Made by a program: the position numbers and the translations under genes. From Schinkia azotoformans LMG 9581 (GTDB taxonomy: Bacteria; Bacillota; Bacilli; Bacillales; Bacillaceae_J), in contig NZ_AJLR01000128.1 of the NCBI RefSeq assembly GCF_000307855.1, positions 1 through 34,041 on the forward strand: a DNA stretch of 34,041 nucleotides, in the 5' to 3' direction. Positions 23,991 through 31,059 of this stretch are shown here, one piece after another. The notes under the pieces were generated by a model, which ran no database searches, was not told the DNA's origin, and was given only the letters and a program-made list of their open reading frames with translations. The stretch's first letter is position 1. Each line of letters begins with the position of its first letter.

Positions 23991-24453
23991 GGTAAGTCCT
24001 ATAAAAATCATTGATTTTTGTCTAAAAAATTTAGACCATACGGTACTTATTAATGCATGGGGAGAAAAAGTTGTTTTTTACAATCCTAATGGGTCTTTAA
24101 AAAGAGGTATTTATGTACTTACCGTCAAGGAAAAAGATGGAGCAAATGATAAATCATCTCACTTGGATCGAGAGGCAATTTTTAGGGTGAATATTGGTAT
24201 TAAAAAAAACACTTTTACAAACATGTTTGGTGCAATACCTAAAAGACCATCAGCAGGAAAGGTTATAGATATGAACTTTGATTTCACAGAGATAAACAAA
24301 ATTATCCCACACCCTGTATATGGTTGGATGGCATGGGTGTGTGTGCTGAATCCATCAGAGCTTTTATTTGAACAATTCAAATTGTTAATTCTTGAGTCTT
24401 ATAACTTGGCTGTTGAAAAATATAATCTAAAATATGAATCAGAATTTAGATGA
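23980..24453 (+). CDS. DUF6194 family protein, 157 aa
   Basis: The central segment EAIFRVNIGIKKNTFTNMFG, then DFTEINKIIPHPVYGWMAWV and CVLNPSELLFEQF matches the DUF6194 family ('fRlNig.....f..lfG ... iiPHPvYgwm.WvsvLNPs'), a cytosolic group of unknown function with a YjbR-like look. The first codon overlaps the sigma gene by 11 bases (ATG at 23980, or 23983), so translation is probably coupled to the sigma factor. No anti-sigma features (no membrane helix, no zinc motif) are visible, yet the overlap suggests a functional tie with the Cys-tailed sigma factor. Confidence 0.72.
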   Translation: MMNEVSPIKIIDFCLKNLDHTVLINAWGEKVVFYNPNGSLKRGIYVLTVKEKDGANDKSSHLDREAIFRVNIGIKKNTFTNMFGAIPKRPSAGKVIDMNFDFTEINKIIPHPVYGWMAWVCVLNPSELLFEQFKLLILESYNLAVEKYNLKYESEFR

Positions 24454-24577
24454 ATAAATGGTGAAAAGCAAAAAAATTTATTGAACAAACGGGGGAGCTA
24501 GTACAATAAGAAATTGTGGTGAAATGTTGATTATTTTATACTAGTAACCTCAGCATCTAACGTATAGATATAGTAAC

Positions 24578-24622
24578 AAAAAAGCCAAAATGCTCATTTA
24601 ATTGCGAGAAATTTAGCTTTTT
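24578..24622 (+). terminator. Probable terminator of the sigma/DUF6194 operon
   Basis: Arms AAAAAGCCAAAATGCTC and GAGAAATTTAGCTTTTT pair at 14 of 17 positions with a 10-base loop; T-run at the end. Confidence 0.5.
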
Positions 24623-24852
24623 ATATTGGCATTTCCCTGACGCTACCCTATGAAAAAATAGCAAGCGATAATTTGTAAGGAATAATCACTTTTATAATTT
24701 AAATGCTTCCATTTACTTATTTGGAAACAGAATCATTACAGGATCTTATCTCCCTAATAATGCTTTTTATCTAAGGGAGATAAGGAAGTTCTTTGTCTCT
24801 TTGTTATAACTAGTTGTGAATCATCAATGGTTCAAAACGCTCATAATCCAAT

Positions 24853-24887
24853 AAAAATAGGCTTGGAAACTCTTCAAGCTTATTTTT
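24853..24887. terminator. Terminator, mainly for the minus-strand YxeA-like gene
   Basis: AAAAATAGGCTTG / CAAGCTTATTTTT with a 9-base loop; T-runs on both strands. Confidence 0.75.
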
Positions 24888-24926
24888 GTGTGAATCTCTA
24901 AATATGCTCTTTCTCGCAGTAGTTTA

Positions 24927-25175
24927 CTACTTGGTAAAGGAAAGGGTCTTTATTTCTCCTGACTTGTCATAAGCATTTAATGTATATTCATACCGTTGGT
25001 CACTGTCCAACTTTGTGTCGTCGTTCACCACCATAGTGTAATAATATGTTTTGCCTTTTGGATTTTCCGGTGTTAGCCTATCAGGATTAAATAGGAGGAT
25101 GGAAAATCCAACAATAATTATTAGGACTAGACCAGTAACTAATAAAAATGTTTTCACGATAACATCCTTTCTCAT
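24927..25175 (-). CDS. YxeA-like (DUF1093) protein, C-terminally shortened, 82 aa
   Basis: N-terminal membrane anchor VKTFLLVTGLVLIIIVGFSI followed by NPKGKTYYYTMVVNDDTKLD and RYEYTLNAYDKSGEIKTLSF. YxeA-type proteins have this anchor plus an OB-like extracytoplasmic domain of about 90 residues ending with 'L+.gaYLKVy'. Here two consecutive stops (TAG TAA) follow 'FTK', so the last strands, about 30 residues, are missing. Start ATG 25175 has AAAGGATG upstream. The neighbouring ABC permease is also broken, which suggests the remains of a peptide-antibiotic resistance cluster. May be non-functional. Confidence 0.6.
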   Translation of the reverse strand: MRKDVIVKTFLLVTGLVLIIIVGFSILLFNPDRLTPENPKGKTYYYTMVVNDDTKLDSDQRYEYTLNAYDKSGEIKTLSFTK

Positions 25176-25228
25176 TGTTTAAGCTGTTATATCCGTCCTT
25201 CACAGCCAATGTATCGCTTCTGTACTAA

Positions 25229-25859
25229 CTATGATAAGTATAGTAGATTCACTATTAAAAATAAAAGATAATCACTTTGGGATGAAAAACCTGATTGACT
25301 AAGTACACCCATCCCAGTAGTCAGTAGGGAATGAGGAAATAACATTCCTAAATCCATTACGTACATGCCTAAACCGAAAAAAGTGGCGCATAAACCGATA
25401 CCAATAGGAATAGCGAAACTATGGAAACGCATTGAGAGAGCCAATTGCAGAGTGAATATTGTAATACTAGCTATCCAGCCTTGAATGAACCATTCAAATA
25501 ATTCACTAGGGAGCGCAGAGGTTAGCCCTACCATCCTCCAATAAGGTATAAAAGGAAAACAAACTTTGAACAAAAATTAGCAGCATACCGACAACTAGCA
25601 TCTTAGATAAAAAAATACTAGCTGCCGATACTGGAGCGGTCATGATCATATTCCAGTTTTTATTTAAATGTTCTAACCTCCACAAATACGCATAGGAGAT
25701 AGCAATTAGAATGGGTAAGAAAAATTCTCCGTAAAATAAACCGACCTGTGACCATAGGCTATACCATTTATTGGATAAAACACCTTGGTTCATGTGAAAA
25801 TTGGCACTGCCAATTAATACACTCATTATCGAAAGAATTATAAGTATTACCCATATAAC
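25229..25859 (-). pseudogene. Lantibiotic-immunity-type ABC-2 permease, truncated and frameshifted
   Basis: Two overlapping minus-strand frames form one broken gene. The upstream part (25859-25506) reads WVILIILSIMSVLIG, then WSQVGLFYGEFFLPILIAIS, HLNKNWNMIMTAPVSAASIF and KMLVVGMLLIFVQS; the frame then shifts near 25565-25575 and continues as RMVGLTSALPSELFEWFIQG, WIASITIFTLQLALSMRFHS, then MYVMDLGMLFPHSL to 25229. The 'WN.im..pvs....f.sK' and 'lqlwLs.r..sFaipigig' features match LanE/LanG-like immunity permeases. The N-terminal helix is missing behind an in-frame TAG (25860-25862). No ATPase partner gene remains here. Confidence 0.7.
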
Positions 25860-25974
25860 CTACATTTATGACTAAATAGTTTATACTAAAATAAATGATG
25901 ATTGTGAAAAATTGATTTGATAAACTGGAGGGACCTTTATGAATTATGAGTATAAAGGGAAAGAAAAGAAGACT

Positions 25975-26020
25975 TCCTGAATGAGAAAGCCCACTGCTAA
26001 AGCTGTGGGAGTTGTCAGGA
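25975..26020. mobile_element. Possible IS200/IS605-family end relic
   Basis: Outer arms TCCTGA / TCAGGA enclose an inner hairpin CCCACTGCTAAAGCTGTGGG (two T-T mismatches). The AAAGCCCACTGC...GTGGGAG..TCA layout resembles the subterminal hairpins of IS605/IS1341 elements in Bacillus. No transposase or TnpB remains, only a 13-codon frame (25940-25981) behind a good ribosome site (GGAGGG). It could simply be a terminator for neighbouring genes. Confidence 0.35.
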
Positions 26021-26041
26021 TGTGCATATGGGTGGTGTTTT

Positions 26042-26452
26042 TTATTTTCTTTTATAAAATTCATCAACTGCTACATTAAATATTTTCTCTACTATTCTCC
26101 GGTCTTTTAATGGAAGTTCTGTGAATTTAAGTAGGTATTCATGGAGTCTTGTATTTTTATATAAATAATCGACAACCCCAAATATCTCTATATTGCTTTC
26201 ATCGTTTGTTTTATAGATTTGATTTAACTCAAGTAACATCTCATTTTGGAAATAAGGAAGCCCTACTAAATGATCTAAACTGACTTGAAAATATTTTGAC
26301 AGTGTAATTAATGTTTCTAGGTCAGGGGAAGCGGTTTCATTTTCCCATTTTGCTACAACTGAGCGAGAAACTCCTAGTTTTTCTGCTAGTTCCTTTTGTG
26401 TTAAAGCTTTTTTTTCACGGAAGAATTTAATGTTAGTTGCTAATTTGCTCAA
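26042..26452 (-). CDS. XRE-family transcriptional regulator
   Basis: 136 aa. Residues 6-60 are a helix-turn-helix of the Cro/CI type: FFREKKALTQKELAEKLGVS, then RSVVAKWENETASPDLETLI and SKYFQVSLDHLVGL. The 70-residue C-terminal part is not recognised and probably mediates dimerisation or ligand sensing. The start is TTG 26452, preceded by GGTGATAA; the nearby ATGs are out of frame. It is divergent from the small gene at 26608, and an inverted repeat sits at that gene's promoter (26573-26589), so repression of the neighbour is plausible. Confidence 0.82.
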   Translation of the reverse strand: MSKLATNIKFFREKKALTQKELAEKLGVSRSVVAKWENETASPDLETLITLSKYFQVSLDHLVGLPYFQNEMLLELNQIYKTNDESNIEIFGVVDYLYKNTRLHEYLLKFTELPLKDRRIVEKIFNVAVDEFYKRK

Positions 26453-26543
26453 TTTATCACCATCATTACACCTTAATATAGTATTACATAAATAGTGCTG
26501 TTTCCAACATTATAAATTAAGTACTATAATTTTTAACTTTGTA

Positions 26544-26589
26544 TTGGTTCTTATTTGGAAATTATATTATAATGTTCTTAATACGAACA
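26544..26589 (+). promoter_or_regulatory. Sigma-A promoter with an inverted repeat at the start point
   Basis: TTGGTT (26544-26549), 18-base spacer, perfect TATAAT (26568-26573). TGTTC-N7-GAACA (26573-26589) covers the expected start of transcription, a classic repressor position. The XRE protein encoded divergently is the obvious candidate binder (inference). Confidence 0.6.
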
Positions 26590-26607
26590 AAAAAGGAGGA
26601 TGTATAA

Positions 26608-26883
26608 GTGTTTAGTTGTTTAATTGTATCTCAACCTGATAATGAAGAAAGAGACCAACTCTTTCAAAGCATACTTTACAATACGTTGAAAAATCATCCT
26701 TATACAAAAAAACAGTTAAAATATGGAGATTGTATTGTTATATCTAATGTGAGTTTTACTTTAGGATGGCAAACAGCATTAAATTTGGAGTGTTCAGGTT
26801 TTTCGGCAATTTGTGGATTTGGGGATTCAGAAGAATTAGCAATTGAAAATGCGTTTGAAAAATGGAGGAAACGAAGTTCTTAA
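26608..26883 (+). CDS. Small hypothetical protein, 91 aa
   Basis: GTG start with AAAGGAGG 8 bases upstream. The sequence begins MFSCLIVSQPDNEERDQLFQ and contains KYGDCIVISNVSFTLGWQTA and SGFSAICGFGDSEELAIENA, then FEKWRKRSS: alternating strands and helices, four cysteines, and no signal or membrane segment. I do not recognise it. Its position divergent from an XRE regulator, with a repressor-like site on its promoter, suggests a regulated accessory function. Confidence 0.6.
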   Translation: MFSCLIVSQPDNEERDQLFQSILYNTLKNHPYTKKQLKYGDCIVISNVSFTLGWQTALNLECSGFSAICGFGDSEELAIENAFEKWRKRSS

Positions 26884-27130
26884 TAAAAGGAAATTTAATA
26901 TTTTTAATCCCATTGATTTTGATTGCCACTATCAACCCCGTACCATTTCAAAACCTTTTCCAGTCGCACCGATTGCGGCTTTTTTTGTTGCTCGTATAAT
27001 TTTCTTTCTAAATTTAATAAAAGCTGCATTACTCGAAATGCTATTTGAAAGTACTCTGAACATTCAAAGCGGTAAGACCAAACCGAGTAACTTTTAGAGT
27101 GAACAACTTCCAATCAAAAGGATAAAAATA
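26884..27130. other. Stretch with an unassigned minus-strand open frame
   Basis: A minus-strand frame (27113-26904, TTG start, no ribosome site) reads FQIAFRVMQLLLNLERKLYE, then KPQSVRLEKVLKWYGVDSG. The composition is protein-like and it could be a fragment of an older gene, but I cannot name a family. No terminator or other structure stands out. Confidence 0.3.
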
Positions 27131-27164
27131 TACATTGTAATACAATGTACATCGTATTACAATG
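27131..27164 (+). promoter_or_regulatory. PadR-type operators embedding the operon promoter
   Basis: TACATTGTAATACAATGTA (27131-27149) is a perfect palindrome around one central base. A second near-copy, CATCGTATTACAATG (27150-27164), abuts it with one mismatch. The promoter is made of these sites: -35 TTGTAA (27135-27140), exactly 17 bases, -10 TACAAT (27158-27163). Binding of the PadR protein encoded next would occlude both boxes, so autoregulation is strongly suggested. Confidence 0.8.
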
Positions 27165-27194
27165 ATAGTATCAAATTAGAAATCAGGTGATGAA

Positions 27195-27518
27195 ATGGAC
27201 AAGGAAATGTTAAAAGGAAGTATTGATCTTCTTTTGTTATCGCTTATTAACCAGAGGGATCTTTATGGATATGAAATTACTAAATTACTAAAGCAGCTAA
27301 GTGATGATCACTATGAAATGAGTGAGGGGACCCTCTATCCCGCATTAAAACGCTTAGAGAAAAAACAATGGATTGAGTCCTATTGGTCAGAGACTCCTTC
27401 AGGAAGAAGGAAATATTATAAAATTACAGATTCAGGAACGAAGGAATTAGAGAAGAAACAAAAGGATTGGAAACTCATTGAGAATTTAGTACAAAAAAGC
27501 TCGGAGGGTCTAATATGA
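27195..27518 (+). CDS. PadR-family transcriptional regulator
   Basis: 107 aa, the small PadR-s2 type. MDKEMLKGSIDLLLLSLINQ opens the winged helix; RDLYGYEITKLLKQLS and MSEGTLYPALKRLEKKQWIE form the recognition helix and following turn, and SGRRKYYKITDSGTKEL the wing; a C-terminal helix gives dimerisation. PadR repressors commonly sense phenolics or antibiotics and repress a linked membrane gene. ATG 27195 follows AGGTGA. The stop overlaps the start of the next gene (ATGA at 27515-27518), so the two are translationally coupled. It very likely binds the palindromes at 27131-27164. Confidence 0.9.
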   Translation: MDKEMLKGSIDLLLLSLINQRDLYGYEITKLLKQLSDDHYEMSEGTLYPALKRLEKKQWIESYWSETPSGRRKYYKITDSGTKELEKKQKDWKLIENLVQKSSEGLI

Positions 27519-28384
27519 AATCCAAATTAGAACAGTATGTGGAAAACATAGTCCGGCATACGGAAAGTTCTAAGGCAGAAAAAGAAGATCTTTATGAAGA
27601 ACTTCTCATCCACCTTCAAATTTCTCGTGATTCCTTAATGGAGGAAGAGGGTTTGACACCAGAAAAGGCAGAGGAAAAGGCCATGCGGCTATTTGGCCAA
27701 GAAGGAGAAATTGGCAGTCAAATTCAACAAGCACTATTTCCATATCGAAAGGAATTAATGCTTACATTAGCGATATCCTCGATCATTTTCACAATTAGTA
27801 TTTATTTAATCAGTCTTTTTGTGAAAGGGGATGCCTACATTGGCTGGCTTTGTATTTCAATGGGGTTGAGTTCAATGTTATTGTTTCTTCCTCTTAATCG
27901 GTCTTTTCATATTAATAAAAAGCTATGGCTTAATAGTTTATTGGTACTCCACACTCTTGGGCAATTATATGGATGGTTAATCACGAGCCAGTTGGATCAA
28001 TCATCGACTGTAGTTGGCTTAACGATCTGGGTGTGGCTAAACATTGCTTTAAGCCTTGGTCTTGTATATCGAACAACAATCTATGACTACAGTTCTGATG
28101 AAAAACATATGAAGGTTTTGCATGGAATTAACATTACAACTGGGATTATCATTTCTGGAATTTCACTTGTTTTCATAGTTGGCGGTCTGATTATGATCGG
28201 AAAATTTCATTTCATAATGCTTGTTTTAGCTAGTCCAATTCTCATTTGGGCCGGTTTGTATGTGGCACAGTTAAAAATTGCGAAGAAAAGTACAAGGATT
28301 GCGTTTTTAATTGGGATGATACCTATTTTAGCTTGTATACTAGCTTTCTTGTATATTTATTTTCCAAACCTATTTTTTAGATAA
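27515..28384 (+). CDS. Multi-pass membrane protein with permease-prefix-like N-terminus
   Basis: 289 aa. The first 70 residues are cytosolic and helical (YEELLIHLQISRDSLMEEEG, then LTPEKAEEKAMRLFGQEGEI), the 'permease prefix' layout that follows PadR genes in many Bacillus operons. About seven hydrophobic helices fill residues 85-285. No known transporter signature is visible, so transport is only a possibility. The ATG overlaps the PadR stop, with GGAGGG upstream. Followed by a TolB-like gene 23 bases later, all under the PadR-controlled promoter. Confidence 0.72.
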   Translation: MKSKLEQYVENIVRHTESSKAEKEDLYEELLIHLQISRDSLMEEEGLTPEKAEEKAMRLFGQEGEIGSQIQQALFPYRKELMLTLAISSIIFTISIYLISLFVKGDAYIGWLCISMGLSSMLLFLPLNRSFHINKKLWLNSLLVLHTLGQLYGWLITSQLDQSSTVVGLTIWVWLNIALSLGLVYRTTIYDYSSDEKHMKVLHGINITTGIIISGISLVFIVGGLIMIGKFHFIMLVLASPILIWAGLYVAQLKIAKKSTRIAFLIGMIPILACILAFLYIYFPNLFFR

Positions 28385-28407
28385 ATCAAATGTAGAAAGG
28401 ATTTATC

Positions 28408-29442
28408 ATGAAGAAAAACAATCTCATGTTTTTAATACTATTTTTATGTGGATTAACAGGAGCCCTTGTTGTTTTAGGGATATTTTTCAACAAAACAGAA
28501 AATGAAAAACAGAATGGGCTTTCCAATCATTATGATGTTTCAGCACAAAATGCGATTGCCTACGTAACGTACAAAGAGGGGAGACCACAGTTATTTTTGC
28601 ATAAAGAAGGGGAGTCCATAGATGCAGTCATAGCAGAGTATGATGAGGATACAATGATTTTAGATCCGACCTTTTCAAAAGATGGATCGATATTAGCTTT
28701 TGTCACCACTAACAAAAACAAGGAAACTGAACTGACTAGTACAGTCCATTTCTACGATATAGGAAAAAGAGAAATTACAGACGTTTTCACTGATTCTTCA
28801 ACCATAACAGAGATAGAATTTAAGCCAGACGGTTCATCTTTACTTTATTTAAGTGCGGGAACATATGAAAATTATTCACCAATCACAGGGAAACGTCCGC
28901 ATAACTTTGATGTTTACGAATTTAATTTAAATGAGAAATCACATGTGCGAAAGACAAATCTGCAACAGTATTCTATTTATTCGTTGAATGTTGCTCCTAG
29001 CGGGGATCGTGTTTACTTGGGAAGAGATGATGATTCAGATGTAAAGACGGCAGAGGCTTCCTACATGGTAAAACAAAGAATTTTTGAAATTTCGTTGGAT
29101 CATCCGGAAGAGATGTCTGTCATTTCAGACCCTGACCGTGAAGTTTCCATCTTCAGCTTTACTATAACTCCAGCTGGAAATGAGTTTATTTTTCAATCTA
29201 TAAGTAATCCTGATGAGGGCGGCATCTTTGAATACGAATTATACAAATATAATTTTGATACAAAAGAAGAAAAACAGCTAACTCATTTTGGGGAGTATGT
29301 GAGTGATCCAGTTATAAGTGCAGATGGAAAGTCTATTTACTTCACGTTGGATAGAAATTTCGCAAAAGGATCTCCTGATTATCATATATACAAAATGAGC
29401 ATCGATGGAGAACAGGCAGAAGAGATAGGACTTCCGAACTAA
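28408..29442 (+). CDS. Membrane-anchored TolB/PD40-like beta-propeller protein
   Basis: 344 aa. An uncleaved-looking N-terminal helix (LMFLILFLCGLTGALVVLGI) anchors an extracytoplasmic propeller. Repeats of the type 'DPTFSKDGSILAFVT', 'EIEFKPDGSSLLYLS', 'LNVAPSGDRVYLG', 'FTITPAGNEFIFQS' and 'DPVISADGKSIYFTL' are PD40/TolB strands at about 50-residue spacing. Such proteins are scaffolds or binding proteins; no enzymatic residues are apparent. AAAGGA precedes ATG. Third gene of the PadR operon. It is the intact counterpart, by fold only, of the broken gene at 12885. Confidence 0.78.
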   Translation: MKKNNLMFLILFLCGLTGALVVLGIFFNKTENEKQNGLSNHYDVSAQNAIAYVTYKEGRPQLFLHKEGESIDAVIAEYDEDTMILDPTFSKDGSILAFVTTNKNKETELTSTVHFYDIGKREITDVFTDSSTITEIEFKPDGSSLLYLSAGTYENYSPITGKRPHNFDVYEFNLNEKSHVRKTNLQQYSIYSLNVAPSGDRVYLGRDDDSDVKTAEASYMVKQRIFEISLDHPEEMSVISDPDREVSIFSFTITPAGNEFIFQSISNPDEGGIFEYELYKYNFDTKEEKQLTHFGEYVSDPVISADGKSIYFTLDRNFAKGSPDYHIYKMSIDGEQAEEIGLPN

Positions 29443-29503
29443 TACTTTAATTTGAAGTTGATAATTTGAACAGATTCTTGAGTTCCCAGGGAGGTGTTTT
29501 TAC

Positions 29504-29683
29504 TTGGACCAAAAAGCAAAATTGATTATTGGATTAATAAGTAGCCTTATAATATGTCTTTTTGGAGTTTATCGTCTAGTGATTGAAACTCCAACCGCTG
29601 TTGAGTATTTAGTGGTCCCCATAGTATTTGCTGTTTCGGGTCTTATAGGGTTTGTGGGGAGTTTGGTTAAACTGAAAAAATAA
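29504..29683 (+). CDS. Small two-helix membrane protein, 59 aa
   Basis: TTG start 29504 with AGGGAGGTG 7 bases upstream, a strong site that supports this short gene. Two hydrophobic helices (LIIGLISSLIICLFGVYRLV and VVPIVFAVSGLIGFVGSLV) with a short acidic linker and a basic tail (KLKK). Family not recognised. It lies between the PadR operon and the YfjL-like gene and may be read with either. Confidence 0.6.
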   Translation: MDQKAKLIIGLISSLIICLFGVYRLVIETPTAVEYLVVPIVFAVSGLIGFVGSLVKLKK

Positions 29684-29725
29684 AATAATAACTGTTGGTA
29701 AAATCATCAGAAGGGAGGACTTTGC

Positions 29726-30373
29726 TTGAGGAAAATTTTAAAAATTTCTCTGATTATTTTGGGTGTTATTATAGTGGGAATGGGCATTTTAATTTTTTCC
29801 TTCATTCAGGGAATGAAGCCGGATAAAGATAAAGAGGAACAGATTAAAATTCAGGCTGAGCAATATTTAAAAGATAAATTTAATGATAACTTCGAGGTCT
29901 ATGACGCTCTGTATGACAATATGGGGAACTTTGGATTTGAATATGCTGCTAAGGTAAGAGATAAGGAAACTAAAACGCAGTTTTTAGTCTATTATGACGA
30001 TGCATTAGACCAGATGGTGGATACCTTTACGGCTGAGAAATGGACTAATGATTTAGAAAAAGAAATACGACCGTATATTAAAGAAAATTTCCGCGAAAAA
30101 ACTGAAACTCACGTTTACTTTGATGACCTGATCGGTAAAGAGTTAGGTATTGATCCGCTTAATCCGGGAAGTTACAAAGATTTTAACGTTGCACCTACGA
30201 TTCGAATTACACTCCCTCGGAAAAAGAGTGACCAAGATGAAAAACTCTTCAATGACTTTATTTCATATCTAAAAAGTAATGATATATTGCAACAGGGCAC
30301 CATTATTGTGAATTATATTGCTGAAAATGGAGTAATACTTGAGGATTTTGAATGGAGCAAAGAATTTAAATAA
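29726..30373 (+). CDS. Membrane-anchored YfjL-like protein, 215 aa
   Basis: TTG 29726 has AAGGGAGG 7 bases upstream. One anchor helix (LIILGVIIVGMGILIFSFIQ) then an extracytoplasmic domain beginning EQIKIQAEQYLKDKFNDNFE with later ETKTQFLVYYDDALDQMVDT and a closing IIVNYIAENGVILEDFEWSK. The order of elements parallels the protein at 13653, including the 'q.YL.....f.V.d..Yn' start, so I group both as YfjL-like, a group without known function. It is a single gene with its own terminator. Confidence 0.65.
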   Translation: MRKILKISLIILGVIIVGMGILIFSFIQGMKPDKDKEEQIKIQAEQYLKDKFNDNFEVYDALYDNMGNFGFEYAAKVRDKETKTQFLVYYDDALDQMVDTFTAEKWTNDLEKEIRPYIKENFREKTETHVYFDDLIGKELGIDPLNPGSYKDFNVAPTIRITLPRKKSDQDEKLFNDFISYLKSNDILQQGTIIVNYIAENGVILEDFEWSKEFK

Positions 30374-30420
30374 GCATATTGCTACTGGTAAGAGACCCTG
30401 AAATAATATAAAAAACATCA

Positions 30421-30452
30421 AATCGTCCTTTAATTCGGGCGATTATTTTATT
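30421..30452 (+). terminator. Terminator of the YfjL-like gene
   Basis: AATCGTCC / GGGCGATT (8 pairs, one G-U), 8-base loop, then ATTTTATTT. Confidence 0.75.
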
Positions 30453-30537
30453 TATAGAAAAAAATAAAAAATTTTAAGCTAAACCTTGATTTAAATTGTC
30501 TAATAGATGTAGGACAAAAAAGAGAGGGTGAGTCGGG

Positions 30538-31059
30538 ATTAAACATTTAGTGAAAAAAGCTCAAAAAGGAAATGACAAAGCCTTTTTAAAGCTTTTCCAG
30601 CAATATGAGGAAGATATTTATCGAATGGCTTTTGTCTATGTCAATAATAAAGACGATGCTTTAGATATTGTTCAAGAGGTAGCATATCAATCTTTTAAGA
30701 AGATTAATACGTTGAAAAACCCAGCGGTTTTTAAAACATGGTTGATGAAAATTACCATCAATTGTGCAATCAATCTAGCTAAAAAGAATAAGAAAGTGAT
30801 GCCACTAAAGCCAGAGTTTGAAGATTTTATCGGTTTAGAGGATGAAGATGTTCCACTTTCTCTGTCATTACAGGAGTTCATTGATACGTTACAAGAAGAT
30901 GAAAAGAGTGTTGTTCTTTTAAGGTATTACAACGATCACACGTTTAAAGAAATATCCGAGTTGTTAAATATACCGTTGGGAACGGCAAAATCGGTGTTAT
31001 ACCGTGCGTTAGATAAACTTCGCAAGAAATATAAGGAGGGTGATATTTGTGAACGATAA
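30538..31059 (+). CDS. ECF RNA polymerase sigma factor, probable ATT start
   Basis: About 173 aa. Region 2 (about 10-80): NDKAFLKLFQQYEEDIYRMA, DALDIVQEVAYQSF and FKTWLMKITINCAI. Region 4 (about 115-165): LQEDEKSVVLLRYYNDHTFK, EISELLNIPLGTAKSVLYRA. It resembles small Bacillus envelope-stress sigma factors, and is followed by its DUF4179 anti-sigma partner with an 11-base overlap. Start choice: GAGGGTGA (30524-30531) is ideally spaced (6 bases) for ATT 30538, giving IKHLVKKAQKGN, whereas GTG 30550 would be 18 bases away. ATT is a rare but real start codon (infC uses it), so this is either rare initiation or a mutated ATG. Confidence 0.85.
   Translation: MKHLVKKAQKGNDKAFLKLFQQYEEDIYRMAFVYVNNKDDALDIVQEVAYQSFKKINTLKNPAVFKTWLMKITINCAINLAKKNKKVMPLKPEFEDFIGLEDEDVPLSLSLQEFIDTLQEDEKSVVLLRYYNDHTFKEISELLNIPLGTAKSVLYRALDKLRKKYKEGDICER

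Larger units (their letters stand above)
24454..24926. other. 473-base stretch without genes, three hairpins
   Basis: Contains a probable terminator at 24578-24622 (AAAAAGC...GCTTTTT, imperfect 17-bp stem), a perfect 11-bp inverted repeat CTTATCTCCCT / AGGGAGATAAG at 24745-24784 with an 18-base loop and no T-run, and a terminator at 24853-24887. I see no open frame with a ribosome site. Confidence 0.6.

Noticed and set aside
25768-26067. 99-codon minus-strand open frame across the hairpin region
   Set aside because: It reads through the inverted repeat at 25975-26020 and overlaps the ABC permease relic in another frame; composition is low-complexity and there is no ribosome site.
14600-27000. 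Complete integrative element or prophage
   Set aside because: Only an integrase relic and an intron end are present; no structural, conjugation or replication genes, and no paired attachment repeats that I could see.
30478-30510. ECF-type promoter (AAACC ... GTCTAATAG) before the first sigma gene
   Set aside because: The -10-like GTCTAATAG is attractive, but the distance to AAACC is only about 12-13 bases, short of the usual 16, so I do not call it.
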